Below are positions 46,901-54,564 of a DNA stretch of 64,000 nucleotides, in pieces (within the stretch, counting starts at the first letter, position 1; the number at the start of each line of letters is the position of its first letter). A model generated the notes under the pieces. That model saw only the letters and a program-made list of their open reading frames with translations, had not been told where the DNA came from and made no database searches. Origin of the DNA: Massilia sp. YIM B02769 (GTDB lineage Bacteria; Pseudomonadota; Gammaproteobacteria; Burkholderiales; Burkholderiaceae_D); the NCBI RefSeq assembly GCF_030411995.1, contig NZ_JASNRC010000005.1, forward strand, positions 267,561-331,560, written 5' to 3'. Both the position numbers and the translations under genes were made by a program.

Positions 46901-49900
46901 GGCGCCCTGGCCGGCATCACCCAGGACGCCGGCAGCACGATCGAGGCGATCGGCCAGGCCGCCCGCCTGTCCGTGAATGCGGGCAGCGCCTTCCCGGCCG
47001 GCGACATCGCGAATGCCGCCGCCTTCAGCCTGAACGGCAGCCTGCGCGCCATCGACGACATCGGCGGCTCCAGCCTGGACATCGCCGGCGCGGCGGGCAA
47101 TGTGCACGACTTCACGGTCGCGGCAGCGAATGCCTCGGCCAACGCCACGATCACCGCCCTTTCCGGCGACCTGGTCCTGGACGGCGCGGGCAGCGTCAGC
47201 GCCAACGGCAGCGCCACGCTGCTGGCGGAAGCGGCAGGCGCGCTCGATGCCCGCAACGCCAATATCGCCGTAACCAGCACCGGCAACGACGGCATGGACT
47301 ACGCCGACGCTTCGCTGGCGGCCTACGGCGGCGACATCCAGCTGGGCCAGGCGGCGGTCAGCGCCAACGGCGGCACGGCCGGACTGTATGCTTCGGCCAG
47401 CGGTGCGCTTGCCGTATCGGGCAATGCCAGCGCCCGCTCGACGGCGAGCGACGCCATGGTCGATCTGTCGACCACCGGCGGCGTTGCATCGACCATCACC
47501 CAGGATGGGGGCACGGCCATCGTGGCAGACGGCGCCAGCGGCGCGGTCAAGTTCCACGCTGGCAACATGAAGTACGGTAACTACGCGGCGGTGACGCTGG
47601 ACGGCGACGTCCAGGCGCATGCCACTACCGGCAGCGCCGAGCTCGTCATTAGCGGCGCCAGCATGACGCTGAACGACTTCAGCGCGGCCTCGACCGGCGG
47701 CAGCGCCTTTGTCGCGATCGAGACCCTGGCTGCGGACGGCCACGTGGTCATGAACGGCAACGGCAGCGCGTCCGGCGCCACCTCGGCCGAGCTGAACGCC
47801 ACGTCGTCCGGCAACATCGCTGTCAACGGCCGCCAGAGCGTCTACGCTTCCGGCACCAATGGCGATGCACGCGTGGTGCTGGATGCCGCCGGCTCGGCCA
47901 GCGTCGCGGCGGGCGGCGTGGTCAACGTGACCGGCGCCAGCGCCAGCATGGACATCGATGCCGATGGCAGCATCGGCATCGCGGGCAGCCTGAACGCTGT
48001 CGGCAACAACGCCGGCATCGACTTGCTGGCCGCCAGCGGCAACGTCGTCCTGGACGGCAGCCTGGCCACGCAAGGCGGCGAGCGCGGCGCCATCGGCGTG
48101 CGTGCACAGGACGGCAGCCTGACCCAGGCCGGCACCCTGCGCAGCGGTGCAAGCGCCGGCGTGGCCCAGGTCGACCTGTCGAGCAAGGGCGCGATGACGA
48201 TCAGCGGCCAGGTGAGCGCAGCCGCCACGCTGGACGGCACGGTCGACGGCGCCCATACCGGCGCGGCCCTGGTCGGCCTCACCACCAATGGCGGCGCGAG
48301 CGCCACGGTCGTGCAGTCGGCCGGCAGCACCATCGCGGCCGTCGGCCGCTCGGCGCGCCTGGACGTCAAGGCTGGCAGCAGCAGCCCGTTCGAGAGCACC
48401 AGCCGCAGCGCCGCCTTCGAACTGGACGGCACCCTGCGCGTCATCGACGCCATCGGCGGCTCCAGCCTCGACATCGCCGGCGCCTCGGGCCGCGTGCACG
48501 ACTTCAGCGTCGGTGCAGCCGATTCGACCGCCAGCGCCAACATCGCCGCGGTGAACGGCGACCTGGTGCTGAACGGCGCCGGCACGGTTGCCGGCAACAG
48601 CAACCGCGGCGCGGGCGCCAGCCTGAACGTCTCGGCTTCGGGCACGCTCGACACCTCGGCCGCCGTGCTGACAGTCGCCAACGCCAGCAACGGCGACAGC
48701 GCGGGCGCACAGGCCGTGCTGCAAGCCGGCGCCAGCGCCGTGCTGGGCCGCGTCGACGTGAGCAGCGTCCGTGCGTCGGTGCTCGACGTGACGGCCAACG
48801 GCCGGATCGACGCGACCACCGTTCTCGCTTCGACCGCAAGCGGTGTCGGCGGCAACGCCGGGGTCTCGCTGGCGGCGGGCGGCCTGGCCAACGTCGCGGC
48901 GAACGGCAGCGTGCAGGCCGGCGCCGCCAACGGCGCGGCCAAGCTGGCCGTGTCCGGCAACGCCGGGGTGAACCTGGACGGCCAACTCGACGCCAACGGC
49001 GCCGAGGCCCATATCGAGCTCGCTTCGGCAGCCGGCGCCATCGCGCTGAACGCCAATGTGAACGCCCTCGCCAGCCAGCAGGCCGGCATCGACGTGCAGG
49101 CCCAGGGCGGCACGCTGACCCAGGCCGCCGGCACCACGATCGCAGCCGGCGCCACCTTCGGCGCGGCCGAGGTCGACCTGTCGAGCAGTGGCGCGCTGGC
49201 GATCAACGGCAAGATCCTTGCCGCCGCCACCGCCGACGGCACGGCAGGCGGCGCCCACACCGGCGCCGCCCTGATCGGCATCACCACCACTGGTGGCGCG
49301 GCATCAAGCATCAGCCAGTCGCAGGCGAGCAGCATCGAGGCCGTCGGCCGCGCGGCACGCCTGGCGATCAACGCCGGCAACGCCAACCCGGGCGACGACG
49401 TGACGCAGGCCGCCGCCTTCAAGCTCGACGGTACCCTGCGCGCCATCGACGACATCGGCGGTTCGAGCCTGCAGATCGCCGGCGCCTCGGGCAGCGTGCA
49501 CGACTTCACGGTCGCCGCAGGGGATTCGACTGCCAAGGCCAGCATCACGGCCGTGAGCGGTAACCTGGTCCTCGACGGCAAGGGCGAGGTCAGCGGCGCC
49601 GACGCCACGCTGGACGCCAGCGCCGCCGGCAAGCTGGACGTAGTGAACGCCCTGGCCGTGAGCGGCAAGGCCGACGCCGGCATCGAGCTGGCGGGCCAAC
49701 AGGGCGTGACCCTGGGCGCCGCGCTGAACGCGAGCGCCGACCGGGCCTACATCGACGTCAGCGCCGCCAGCGGCAACGTCGCCCTGAACAGCGCCGTGAC
49801 GGCACTGGGCGGGGACCGCGCCTCGGTGGCCGTGCAGGCCCTGAACGGCAGCCTGACCCAGGCCGCCGGCACCGCGATCACGGCCGGCGCCACTGCCGGC

Positions 49901-51691
49901 GTGGCCGAGGTCGACCTGTCGAGCAGCGGCGCGCTGGCGATCAACGGCAAGATCCTTGCCGCTGCCACCGCCGACGGCACGGCAAACGGCGCTCATACCG
50001 GCGCCGCCCTGGTCGGCATCACCACCACCGGTGGCGCCGCGGCCGGCATCAGCCAGTCGCAGGCGAGCAGCATCGAGGCCGTCGGCCGCGCCGCACGCCT
50101 GGCGATCAACGCCGGCAACGCCAACCCTGGCGACGACGTGATAAAAGCAGCTGCCTTCAGGCTCGACGGCACCCTGCGCGCCATCGACGAAATGGGCGGT
50201 TCGAGCCTGCAGATCGCCGGCGCCTCGGGCAGCGTGCACGACTTCACGGTCGCCGCAGCGGGCGCCACGGCGCACGCCGACATCGCCGCCGTCAACGGCG
50301 ACCTGGTCTTGCGCGGCACTGGCAGCGTGAGCGGCAATGCCAACGCGCTCGATGGCGCCAGCCTGACGCTGTCGGCCTCGGGTTCGCTCGACACCACCGG
50401 CACAACACTGAAAGTGGTCAACGTGAACAGCGGCGACGAAGCCGGCGCCCAGGCAGTCCTGCTGGCGTCGACCGGCGCGGCCAAGCTGGGCGTGGCGAAA
50501 GTCACGGCCCAGGGCGGCGGCACGGCAAGCTTCGCCGCTACCGCCGGCACCACGCTGGTGGCGACCGCCAAGCTCGACGCCGCGAACCTCGGCCTGGGCA
50601 CGGCGGCCGGCAATGCGCTGGTCAAGCTGAACACCACCGGCAAGACCGGCGTCACCAGCACCATCACCCAGGACAGCGGCGCCACCATCACGGCCGCAAC
50701 GAAGGGCAATGCGGGCAACGCCACGGTCGACATCCAGGCCGGCAACTGCTGCAACTCGGCGGTTACGCTGAACGACACGGTGAAAGCCGTGGTGGACGGC
50801 GGCACCGGCAGCGCGACGATCGCCGCGCGCGGCGCCACCGTGACCGTGAAGGACCTGACGGCCAACGTGCTGGCGGCAGGCACCGGCAACACCATGGTGT
50901 CGCTGGCGGCGCCGACCGAAGTCAAGCTGGCCGGCACCATCGACAGCCAGGCAGCGGCCAGCACGGCGCGTGCCCAGGTGCAGCTGGTGTCGGACAAGCT
51001 GACCGACGGCGCGACGTTCAAGCTGTCGAAAGGCAATGGCCACGTGCAGCTGACGCCGTTCAGCACCGGCAAGATCATCGGTGTGCACTCGGACAAGGAC
51101 TTCGACGAAACCGCCGACGTGAACTACAACCTGTTGACCCTGAAGAAATTCATGACCCAGGGCGCCGAGCTGCGCTTCGGCGGCGAGTTCGACCGTTCGG
51201 CCTGGCTCGACCCGGTGACGGGCGAAGTCTGCCTGCCGGGCATGGAAGCCTGGGCCAGCCAGTTGCAGCACACTGGCGCGATCCACGTGGCAGGCAACGG
51301 CCGCCTGAACCTGGGCGACGTGAAGATGGTGTTCGATACCACGGGCACCACCACCTACCACGATCCGAAGATGAGCGCCTGGAGCGTGCCGACCGGCCGC
51401 GTCGCCACCCTGGTGGTTCCGCCAAGCAACGTCGACCGTTACCTGGACCGTACCGACAACACCGTTCAGAACATGAACAAGGTGGTGCAGGACACCACGG
51501 CCATGACCCGTTCCTCGGGCGCGGTCGAGGCCGGCCAGCCGGCGCCGCGCGGCACGCAGATCGGCGGCAAGCTGTTCATGGACGGTAACGGTGTTAACAT
51601 GGCACGCAACGACGCTGCCGAGGGCAGCCAGGCCGATGCGCAAGGTCCGGAAAGCAAGAGCCGTCAAAACGGCGACAGCACCGAGCAGTAA
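40931..51691 (+). CDS. Giant filamentous-haemagglutinin-like exoprotein (TpsA)
   Basis: A 3586-residue secreted protein. An extended signal peptide ends near residue 53 (LTLGAMPALALA, cut before NMPAGG); the TPS domain follows to about residue 280, with NQNGIFFG in place of the usual NPNGI motif. A Tyr/Trp-rich non-repetitive block (about residues 615-880) precedes a very long beta-helix of Gly/Ala/Asn/Asp repeats, with a recurring (V)HDF(S/T) motif. I see only three cysteines, all near the C-terminus (residues 3273-3274 and 3434). No toxin or protease domain is recognised, which favours an adhesin or biofilm role over a contact-dependent toxin. Start at 40931 is the first in-frame ATG; ATG at 40937 or 40952 is possible. 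Confidence 0.93.
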   Translation: MSMPTHTMTKHTATPSHALPQLKPLVASLFTWVQRPGTLALTLGAMPALALANMPAGGKVVAGAATISIPDGNHTIINQTSDKAVLNWQSFSIGEGGYVQFVQRDANSVALNRVVGSDPSAILGNLSANGQIFLVNQNGIFFGHSAKVDVAGIVATTLDIKDEDFMRGDYRFSRGANAPARATVINEGALNANGGYVVLAGDYAANKGIVQAQLGTVLLASGDSLTLQMAGSSLINYQVDKATVAHLAGVENSGQILANGGRVIMTADVAQDLASTVVNNSGLIQAQSAVEKNGAIYFEGNGGNVANSGTLDASAQAGASGAHGGHVEIRSTGDIAHEAGSKIDVSGAAEGVSDAGSVNTWADGVNRYKEGASIAARGGAQGGNGGDVELSGNQVVNRSIVDLSAAKGQLGTLTLDPLAITVADGAGTNTEDGATIYEQNLEAQLKVGNVSLLATGQDASITVGALSDGVLDGSNNGSGGSLSLRAEGSGNPAVRFADKTNTIKVDKAISISTGDLEAPASGTIDVGHLQAGTGIALDSGSIKAASLSVQKTIATPGDTSYAINARATNGGITVDGDVKLDVTNTAAGALSTTVSLRADNGDVNVGGAVTSNATGLGYYHYNWTTAGNDATTYYGEQPWSLVGQGDHPILANLNIQASGSVRAGAVNVLATDKNIAFDTTPGGYWQTATATQHNFWRATGAKAAASVSAGADVAVGGNVNVKADGYATASYGETESWRTMVDNFNYTSGSQTVVTTRSDGNGGTTQTSTTNNYNNLKGSMKGAGGDRYIWKFGPYTIINGGTVQDYSRIDTRTDSSGSSASTAMSYSGVSGMSATLNVNATGSVAMNGMEVRSTNRSASGNGTFTDANWGRQDTAANLNGTGDSFTSAQQEIDYSNDFSTRYTAATSTATANISAGDNASVTIGNGNGVNNVVAEHTKLNAAGNNLAGATLAITAGSNSGATGSGLVSIAGGLNVSGASGSDVSLNIRNYDGGVVLSEAGTSVTNAYNGADGRATVQSDSAAVQMDGIAVSGGRSAWLDVNGATITVDKASSATATAPNSVGTARIRMNAAGDISTGDILATSDKNLVTRVSEYYNNGYDYTVDGGAAAIDVRSAAGSLDLRGDVKASGNKTADVNLNAYGAGATLRTAAGKTVSANANGATYTSTGYQRYLSVPTYSANTTLGSNGAMTLGSSVEATLANRNGAASVYLGTTGGIDAAISQAAGARILADGSSGSVVLQAGSGAAYGAAIDLQGSIAAQGSTGSALVNVTAASGLVHDFGASSRDSNASVTVNARDAAGKLTVDGVGAISGNGNAYNSAALAMNAAGALDAGAMRATVTNVNTGASAGATANLGSANGDLQLGSLAVSGAKTATAMAISSGNLDAFGDVTASANAASGNALVSLNASGAMDLDADASAAATANGNLGNASVNLSAATGMTLDGDLGATAVGNGQANVVANTVAAGSVLAQGADSVISANGAQSGSISLTAGNANNGAFDLQGDLRARANSGAAGIVVNGTSGTVHDFSAVSTGAVATVSINALNGDLALTGDASLAGLNGATLNAGASRALDVSGNLAASASGANALAQVNLSALGGTLAVEAGASAAASATGSAGRADLNVTSTGAMTANGDLRANSLSGEASVDLATLGGTAAGITQGASSTIAASGNRGTVGINAGDTLPNGATGAAYALAGDIQARGTLGTAAIAVNGSGGSVHDFSAQSANGNATVTLRALAPAGALALDGAGSVRANVNAVSGALLNASAASLDTGAASLAITNLSAGATASARADLGGATLTLGDIAVGGNAAILNAAADNSLAVTGALSTAANGANGAAQTIVAAQGVLTVDAGASVAASASRNLQAGLASATVTVSGAQGVTLDGNLSASAGGYAGIDVAAANGSLALNADQTAAADRSASIANRAMNGGLTQAAGSTLHSSALDGGADIVLNSLDAMRIAGKLTAAATADGSAGGIHTGSATIGIATTGGALAGITQDAGSTIEAIGQAARLSVNAGSAFPAGDIANAAAFSLNGSLRAIDDIGGSSLDIAGAAGNVHDFTVAAANASANATITALSGDLVLDGAGSVSANGSATLLAEAAGALDARNANIAVTSTGNDGMDYADASLAAYGGDIQLGQAAVSANGGTAGLYASASGALAVSGNASARSTASDAMVDLSTTGGVASTITQDGGTAIVADGASGAVKFHAGNMKYGNYAAVTLDGDVQAHATTGSAELVISGASMTLNDFSAASTGGSAFVAIETLAADGHVVMNGNGSASGATSAELNATSSGNIAVNGRQSVYASGTNGDARVVLDAAGSASVAAGGVVNVTGASASMDIDADGSIGIAGSLNAVGNNAGIDLLAASGNVVLDGSLATQGGERGAIGVRAQDGSLTQAGTLRSGASAGVAQVDLSSKGAMTISGQVSAAATLDGTVDGAHTGAALVGLTTNGGASATVVQSAGSTIAAVGRSARLDVKAGSSSPFESTSRSAAFELDGTLRVIDAIGGSSLDIAGASGRVHDFSVGAADSTASANIAAVNGDLVLNGAGTVAGNSNRGAGASLNVSASGTLDTSAAVLTVANASNGDSAGAQAVLQAGASAVLGRVDVSSVRASVLDVTANGRIDATTVLASTASGVGGNAGVSLAAGGLANVAANGSVQAGAANGAAKLAVSGNAGVNLDGQLDANGAEAHIELASAAGAIALNANVNALASQQAGIDVQAQGGTLTQAAGTTIAAGATFGAAEVDLSSSGALAINGKILAAATADGTAGGAHTGAALIGITTTGGAASSISQSQASSIEAVGRAARLAINAGNANPGDDVTQAAAFKLDGTLRAIDDIGGSSLQIAGASGSVHDFTVAAGDSTAKASITAVSGNLVLDGKGEVSGADATLDASAAGKLDVVNALAVSGKADAGIELAGQQGVTLGAALNASADRAYIDVSAASGNVALNSAVTALGGDRASVAVQALNGSLTQAAGTAITAGATAGVAEVDLSSSGALAINGKILAAATADGTANGAHTGAALVGITTTGGAAAGISQSQASSIEAVGRAARLAINAGNANPGDDVIKAAAFRLDGTLRAIDEMGGSSLQIAGASGSVHDFTVAAAGATAHADIAAVNGDLVLRGTGSVSGNANALDGASLTLSASGSLDTTGTTLKVVNVNSGDEAGAQAVLLASTGAAKLGVAKVTAQGGGTASFAATAGTTLVATAKLDAANLGLGTAAGNALVKLNTTGKTGVTSTITQDSGATITAATKGNAGNATVDIQAGNCCNSAVTLNDTVKAVVDGGTGSATIAARGATVTVKDLTANVLAAGTGNTMVSLAAPTEVKLAGTIDSQAAASTARAQVQLVSDKLTDGATFKLSKGNGHVQLTPFSTGKIIGVHSDKDFDETADVNYNLLTLKKFMTQGAELRFGGEFDRSAWLDPVTGEVCLPGMEAWASQLQHTGAIHVAGNGRLNLGDVKMVFDTTGTTTYHDPKMSAWSVPTGRVATLVVPPSNVDRYLDRTDNTVQNMNKVVQDTTAMTRSSGAVEAGQPAPRGTQIGGKLFMDGNGVNMARNDAAEGSQADAQGPESKSRQNGDSTEQ
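44759..50246 (+). repeat. Recurring (V)HDF-type repeat modules in tpsA
   Basis: The motif G-x-VHDF or a variant occurs at about 44759, 45502, 46081, 47101, 47670 (as LNDF), 48493, 49497 and 50235. Four of them sit in a longer module that also contains AATADG, AHTG or IHTG, and LDGTLR(A/V)ID. The spacing is variable, except for the last two copies, which are exactly 738 bp apart. Confidence 0.85.
49170..50258 (+). repeat. Near-identical tandem copies (738-bp period) in tpsA
   Basis: About 49170-49520 and 49908-50258 encode almost the same ~115 residues (SSSGALAINGKILAAATADG ... QIAGASGSVHDFTVAA) with only a handful of substitutions, and the DNA is also nearly identical. Such similarity points to recent internal duplication or ongoing gene conversion. 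Confidence 0.85.
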
Positions 51692-51724
51692 TCCTCGCGC
51701 TTCTTCCTCGACATGAGGATGACT

Positions 51725-51752
51725 CCGGCCCCTGATGGGGCCGGTTTTTTTT
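51725..51752 (+). terminator. Rho-independent terminator after tpsA
   Basis: CCGGCCCC (51725-51732) pairs perfectly with GGGGCCGG (51737-51744) around TGAT, followed by eight Ts (51745-51752). Confidence 0.95.
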
Positions 51753-51765
51753 CAGGAACCCGCAT

Positions 51766-52515
51766 ATGCAGCAAGAAACCAGCAGCCTGTCCATCACCCC
51801 TCCGTTCGGCTACGGCGCAGTCGTGCCAGTCCTCAACAGCCAGCGCATCCGTCCGGCAGCCGGCCTGGTGCCGCCGGCCCTGCGCCGCACCAATGCGATT
51901 CCGGTCACCATGGCCGAGATCGGCCCGGCCAGCCGTCATTACCCGGTGATCTTCGCCAGCGCCGACAACGGCCAGAGCTTCGGCGTGGTGGCCCTGGTCG
52001 GCCTGGCCAACAACGAAAACCTGTTCGTCAGCCCGAGCAACACCTGGGTCGACGGCGTCTACCAGCCGGCCTACCTGCGCCGCTATCCCTTCTGCATGGC
52101 CACCGTCAGCCAGGGCGGCCAGCAGCAGGACGAGCGCATCGTCTGCGTGGCCAGCGAAGCGCTGGACGACGCCAACGGCCAGCCCCTGCTCGACGCCGAG
52201 GGCAAGAACCAGCCCTGGTGGGACAGCCAGCGCCACCTGGTGCTGGAATACGAAGCCGACCTGATCCGGACCCAGCAGATGTGCGACCTGCTGGCGAAGC
52301 TGGATGTGCTGCGTCCCTTCGGCGCCCAGGCGATTTCGAAGAGCGGCGCCATTACCAACCTGGCCGGCATGTACCGCGTGGAAGAGCAATTGCTGGAACG
52401 CCTGAAGGCCGACGACCTGCGCATGCTGATCGGCAAAGGCGTCATGAGCCGCCTGTATGCGCACATGATTTCGCTCGACAACCTGGGCGCCCTGCTCGAC
52501 CGCCAGCCGGCCTGA
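51766..52515 (+). CDS. SapC family protein
   Basis: A 249-residue protein starting right behind the tpsA terminator with AGGAA upstream. Central motif VTMAEIGPASRHYPVIFASADNGQSFGVVALVGLANNENLFVSPSNTWVDGVYQPAYLRRYPFCMA is the SapC domain core; the C-terminal half (EEQLLERLKADDLRMLIGKGVMSRLYAHMISLDNL) is helical. SapC was named for surface-array protein loci, but its biochemical role is unknown. No signal peptide. It is separated from tpsA by a terminator and 2 bp from the next gene. Whether it belongs to the adhesin system is unclear. Confidence 0.88.
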   Translation: MQQETSSLSITPPFGYGAVVPVLNSQRIRPAAGLVPPALRRTNAIPVTMAEIGPASRHYPVIFASADNGQSFGVVALVGLANNENLFVSPSNTWVDGVYQPAYLRRYPFCMATVSQGGQQQDERIVCVASEALDDANGQPLLDAEGKNQPWWDSQRHLVLEYEADLIRTQQMCDLLAKLDVLRPFGAQAISKSGAITNLAGMYRVEEQLLERLKADDLRMLIGKGVMSRLYAHMISLDNLGALLDRQPA

Positions 52516-52517
52516 CC

Positions 52518-52922
52518 ATGAGCTACGACCTGATGGTATTCGCGCCCGAAGCGGCGCCACGCAAACGCGCCGCTTTCCTCGACTGGTACGAGGCCCAGAC
52601 CGAGTGGCCGGAAGAGCATGGCTACGACGACCCGGCCCTGGCCGCACCTGCGCTGCAAGCCTTTTATGCCGAGCTGAGCCAGGAGTTCGCGCCGGTATCG
52701 GGCGACACGCCGGAGGAGCTGGAAAGCGGCGCCGACTACACGATTGCGCGCGACCTGATCTATATTTCCTTCCTCGACTGGGACAAGATCGACCAAGCGC
52801 ACGAGACGGTGTACCGGCTGGCTGCCAAGCATGCGTTGGGGTTTTTCGATGTGAGTTCGGATATTGCCGAGGTTTGGCTGCCGGATAACAAGGATGGGTT
52901 GCGGGTGGCGCACTCGGATTAG
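52518..52922 (+). CDS. Small conserved acidic protein
   Basis: A 134-residue protein from ATG 52518, 2 bp after the sapC stop. The sequence begins MSYDLMVFAPEAAPRKRAAFLDWYEAQTEW and ends with GFFDVSSDIAEVWLPD. Similar small acidic cytosolic proteins with MSYDLMVF and GFFDVSS ends occur in many proteobacteria, some beside toxin or effector genes, but no function is known to me. Not related to SapC. Confidence 0.75.
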   Translation: MSYDLMVFAPEAAPRKRAAFLDWYEAQTEWPEEHGYDDPALAAPALQAFYAELSQEFAPVSGDTPEELESGADYTIARDLIYISFLDWDKIDQAHETVYRLAAKHALGFFDVSSDIAEVWLPDNKDGLRVAHSD

Positions 52923-53164
52923 CGGTGCTTGAGTAACCGTACAATGGTGGATCCGAGAGGTATCGACACAGATTCTTTTCAAACCTGTGTTATCGGTCCC
53001 GACTCTGTACGAACGGAGGCTTCGGGGAAGCCAAATGATTAGCCTTAGACCGGATCCCATTTGGTACGCTAAAGCCGAAATCGCTACGACTTTAGAATGC
53101 CGAGTAGTCGCGCACTCATTAGTCACATCCTAGCAGAACCATTATACATTTAGCAGGGGATAAA

Positions 53165-54160
53165 TTGCATATCTTCGTAGACGAGTCCGGCACATTCACT
53201 CAATCCGGCGAGCTTAACTCTTGGTGTATAGTCGCGGCTTATGTCGTTCCTGAACATCGCCGGCGGCATATCGAAGGACTTATGAAGAAGGTCAACCTCC
53301 TTAATAAAGGCGCGGAGACGAAGCTTAAACATTTCAGTGAAGACCAATATATTTGGTTTCTCCGAGAATTAGTCAAACTTGATGGATTAGCGTTTGCTGT
53401 AGCTGTCGACGTAGGCTTACATCGGCGCGAACAAGTTGAGATCCATCGAGATATGCAGGCTACTAAAGTGATCGAGCACCAGAATAAAATGATCCACGAA
53501 TCAGGACGGCGAGCAGTCCTTGATTTATCTAAACAGATTCAGTCACTTCCAGCTCAACTTTACACACAATTGGTGTGCCAGGTAGTTTTGTTTCAGCAGA
53601 TTATAGCGAGCAGCACGCTCTACTTTGTGCAACGTCATCCGTCAGCCTTGGCTAATTTTAGATGGCAACTGGATCAAAAGGCACAGGTACCTACCCAATA
53701 TGAGGACGCATTCTACAAAATTCTACCGGCGCTACTACAGACGAGCTCATTTAACGACCCAATGATCAGTTTAAAAGAGGCAGACTACAGCCATTTTTCA
53801 AAATATATTTACCAACCTGACCAGATACCTTCATATTTAAAAGACACCTACGGCATCGAAATTAACAGTGGTATCGACATCGGGAAAATTATTCGCGAAA
53901 ATTTCCGGCTCGTGAATTCAGCTGATACCCCTGGGATTCAGGTTGCAGACCTGCTAGCGAGCGGGATACGACGTCTGCTCCGTAATGGGTTCGAAAAAAA
54001 AGATCAAATAGCGCATCTTATCGGCGCAAATTTTGTGCAGTCTATAAACAATGAAACACCAGTTAAATTGATAAGTCTTGACCAATCTGCCAGTACGGAT
54101 AATGAAGTCGCTAGAGTACTGAATATAATGGGCCGCAGTGCAAAACCTATGGTAGCCTAG
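53165..54160 (+). CDS. DUF3800 domain protein in an AT-rich islet
   Basis: A 331-residue protein starting at TTG 53165, with AGGGG upstream; no ATG fits the conserved N-terminus. It opens MHIFVDESGTF, the DUF3800 hallmark acidic motif, and ends its core with GIQVADLLASGIRR, the second family signature (QxAD). DUF3800 proteins have an RNase H-like fold, carry acidic residues consistent with metal-dependent nuclease activity, and are often found in mobile or defence islands. The gene uses AT-rich codons (many TTA, ATA, AAA) unlike anything around it, indicating recent acquisition. It stands alone: no partner gene, integrase or toxin-antitoxin gene is visible in the islet. Confidence 0.88.
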   Translation: MHIFVDESGTFTQSGELNSWCIVAAYVVPEHRRRHIEGLMKKVNLLNKGAETKLKHFSEDQYIWFLRELVKLDGLAFAVAVDVGLHRREQVEIHRDMQATKVIEHQNKMIHESGRRAVLDLSKQIQSLPAQLYTQLVCQVVLFQQIIASSTLYFVQRHPSALANFRWQLDQKAQVPTQYEDAFYKILPALLQTSSFNDPMISLKEADYSHFSKYIYQPDQIPSYLKDTYGIEINSGIDIGKIIRENFRLVNSADTPGIQVADLLASGIRRLLRNGFEKKDQIAHLIGANFVQSINNETPVKLISLDQSASTDNEVARVLNIMGRSAKPMVA

Positions 54161-54564
54161 GCGCCCCAGGACAGCCGCCACTACTCATCCTCGATCACGA
54201 CTAAATTGATAACAAATTAAAAGTAGGCGCACCGCTCGCAGTTAGGGATTAACTCGTTTCACCGGCGCTTAAGCCACTATCTGCTTCCGCTACAATTCTA
54301 TAGTTGATCTCTCTCGGTTATAAATTAGCTAAAAGCTCCTAACAAAACATCTCGTAATATCGCCATTTATGGCAGAGCCTTTGCCCGAGTCCTTTTGCGG
54401 CATATCTGAGGCTTGGGCCGTGTTGGCGGTCCGAACCTCATCTGCATCGTCGGAAGATGTCGAGAAAATTATCGCGCCCTGATACTGCTCCGTGGCGGAT
54501 CCACGCAACAGACAAACGCTCCATTACATGGCATCATGGCGGGTTTTCCCATCAGCAACTGACC
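54161..54564. other. AT-rich non-coding remainder of the islet
   Basis: No open frame of note on either strand. Composition stays AT-rich to about 54400 and then returns to the high-GC norm. I see no inverted terminal repeats, direct repeats or transposase remnant. Likely the right-hand flank of the insertion carrying the DUF3800 gene. Confidence 0.6.

Noticed and set aside
40883..49258. 2791-codon open frame on the minus strand across most of tpsA
   Set aside because: It is antisense to a clear TPS exoprotein; GC-biased third positions and Ala/Gly repeats remove stops from the opposite strand. Its translation (runs of G, A, V, D, R with no domain) looks like a shadow.
44759..50246. CRISPR-like or minisatellite array
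   Set aside because: The repeats are in frame, long, divergent and protein-coding, with no unique spacers of constant length.
49304..51667. 787-codon minus-strand open frame over the end of tpsA
   Set aside because: Same cause as above; no domain and no ribosome binding site.
40931..51691. TpsA as a contact-dependent inhibition toxin (CdiA-like)
   Set aside because: No VENN-type pretoxin motif, no toxin domain at the C-terminus, and no small immunity-type gene directly downstream; a terminator and SapC follow.
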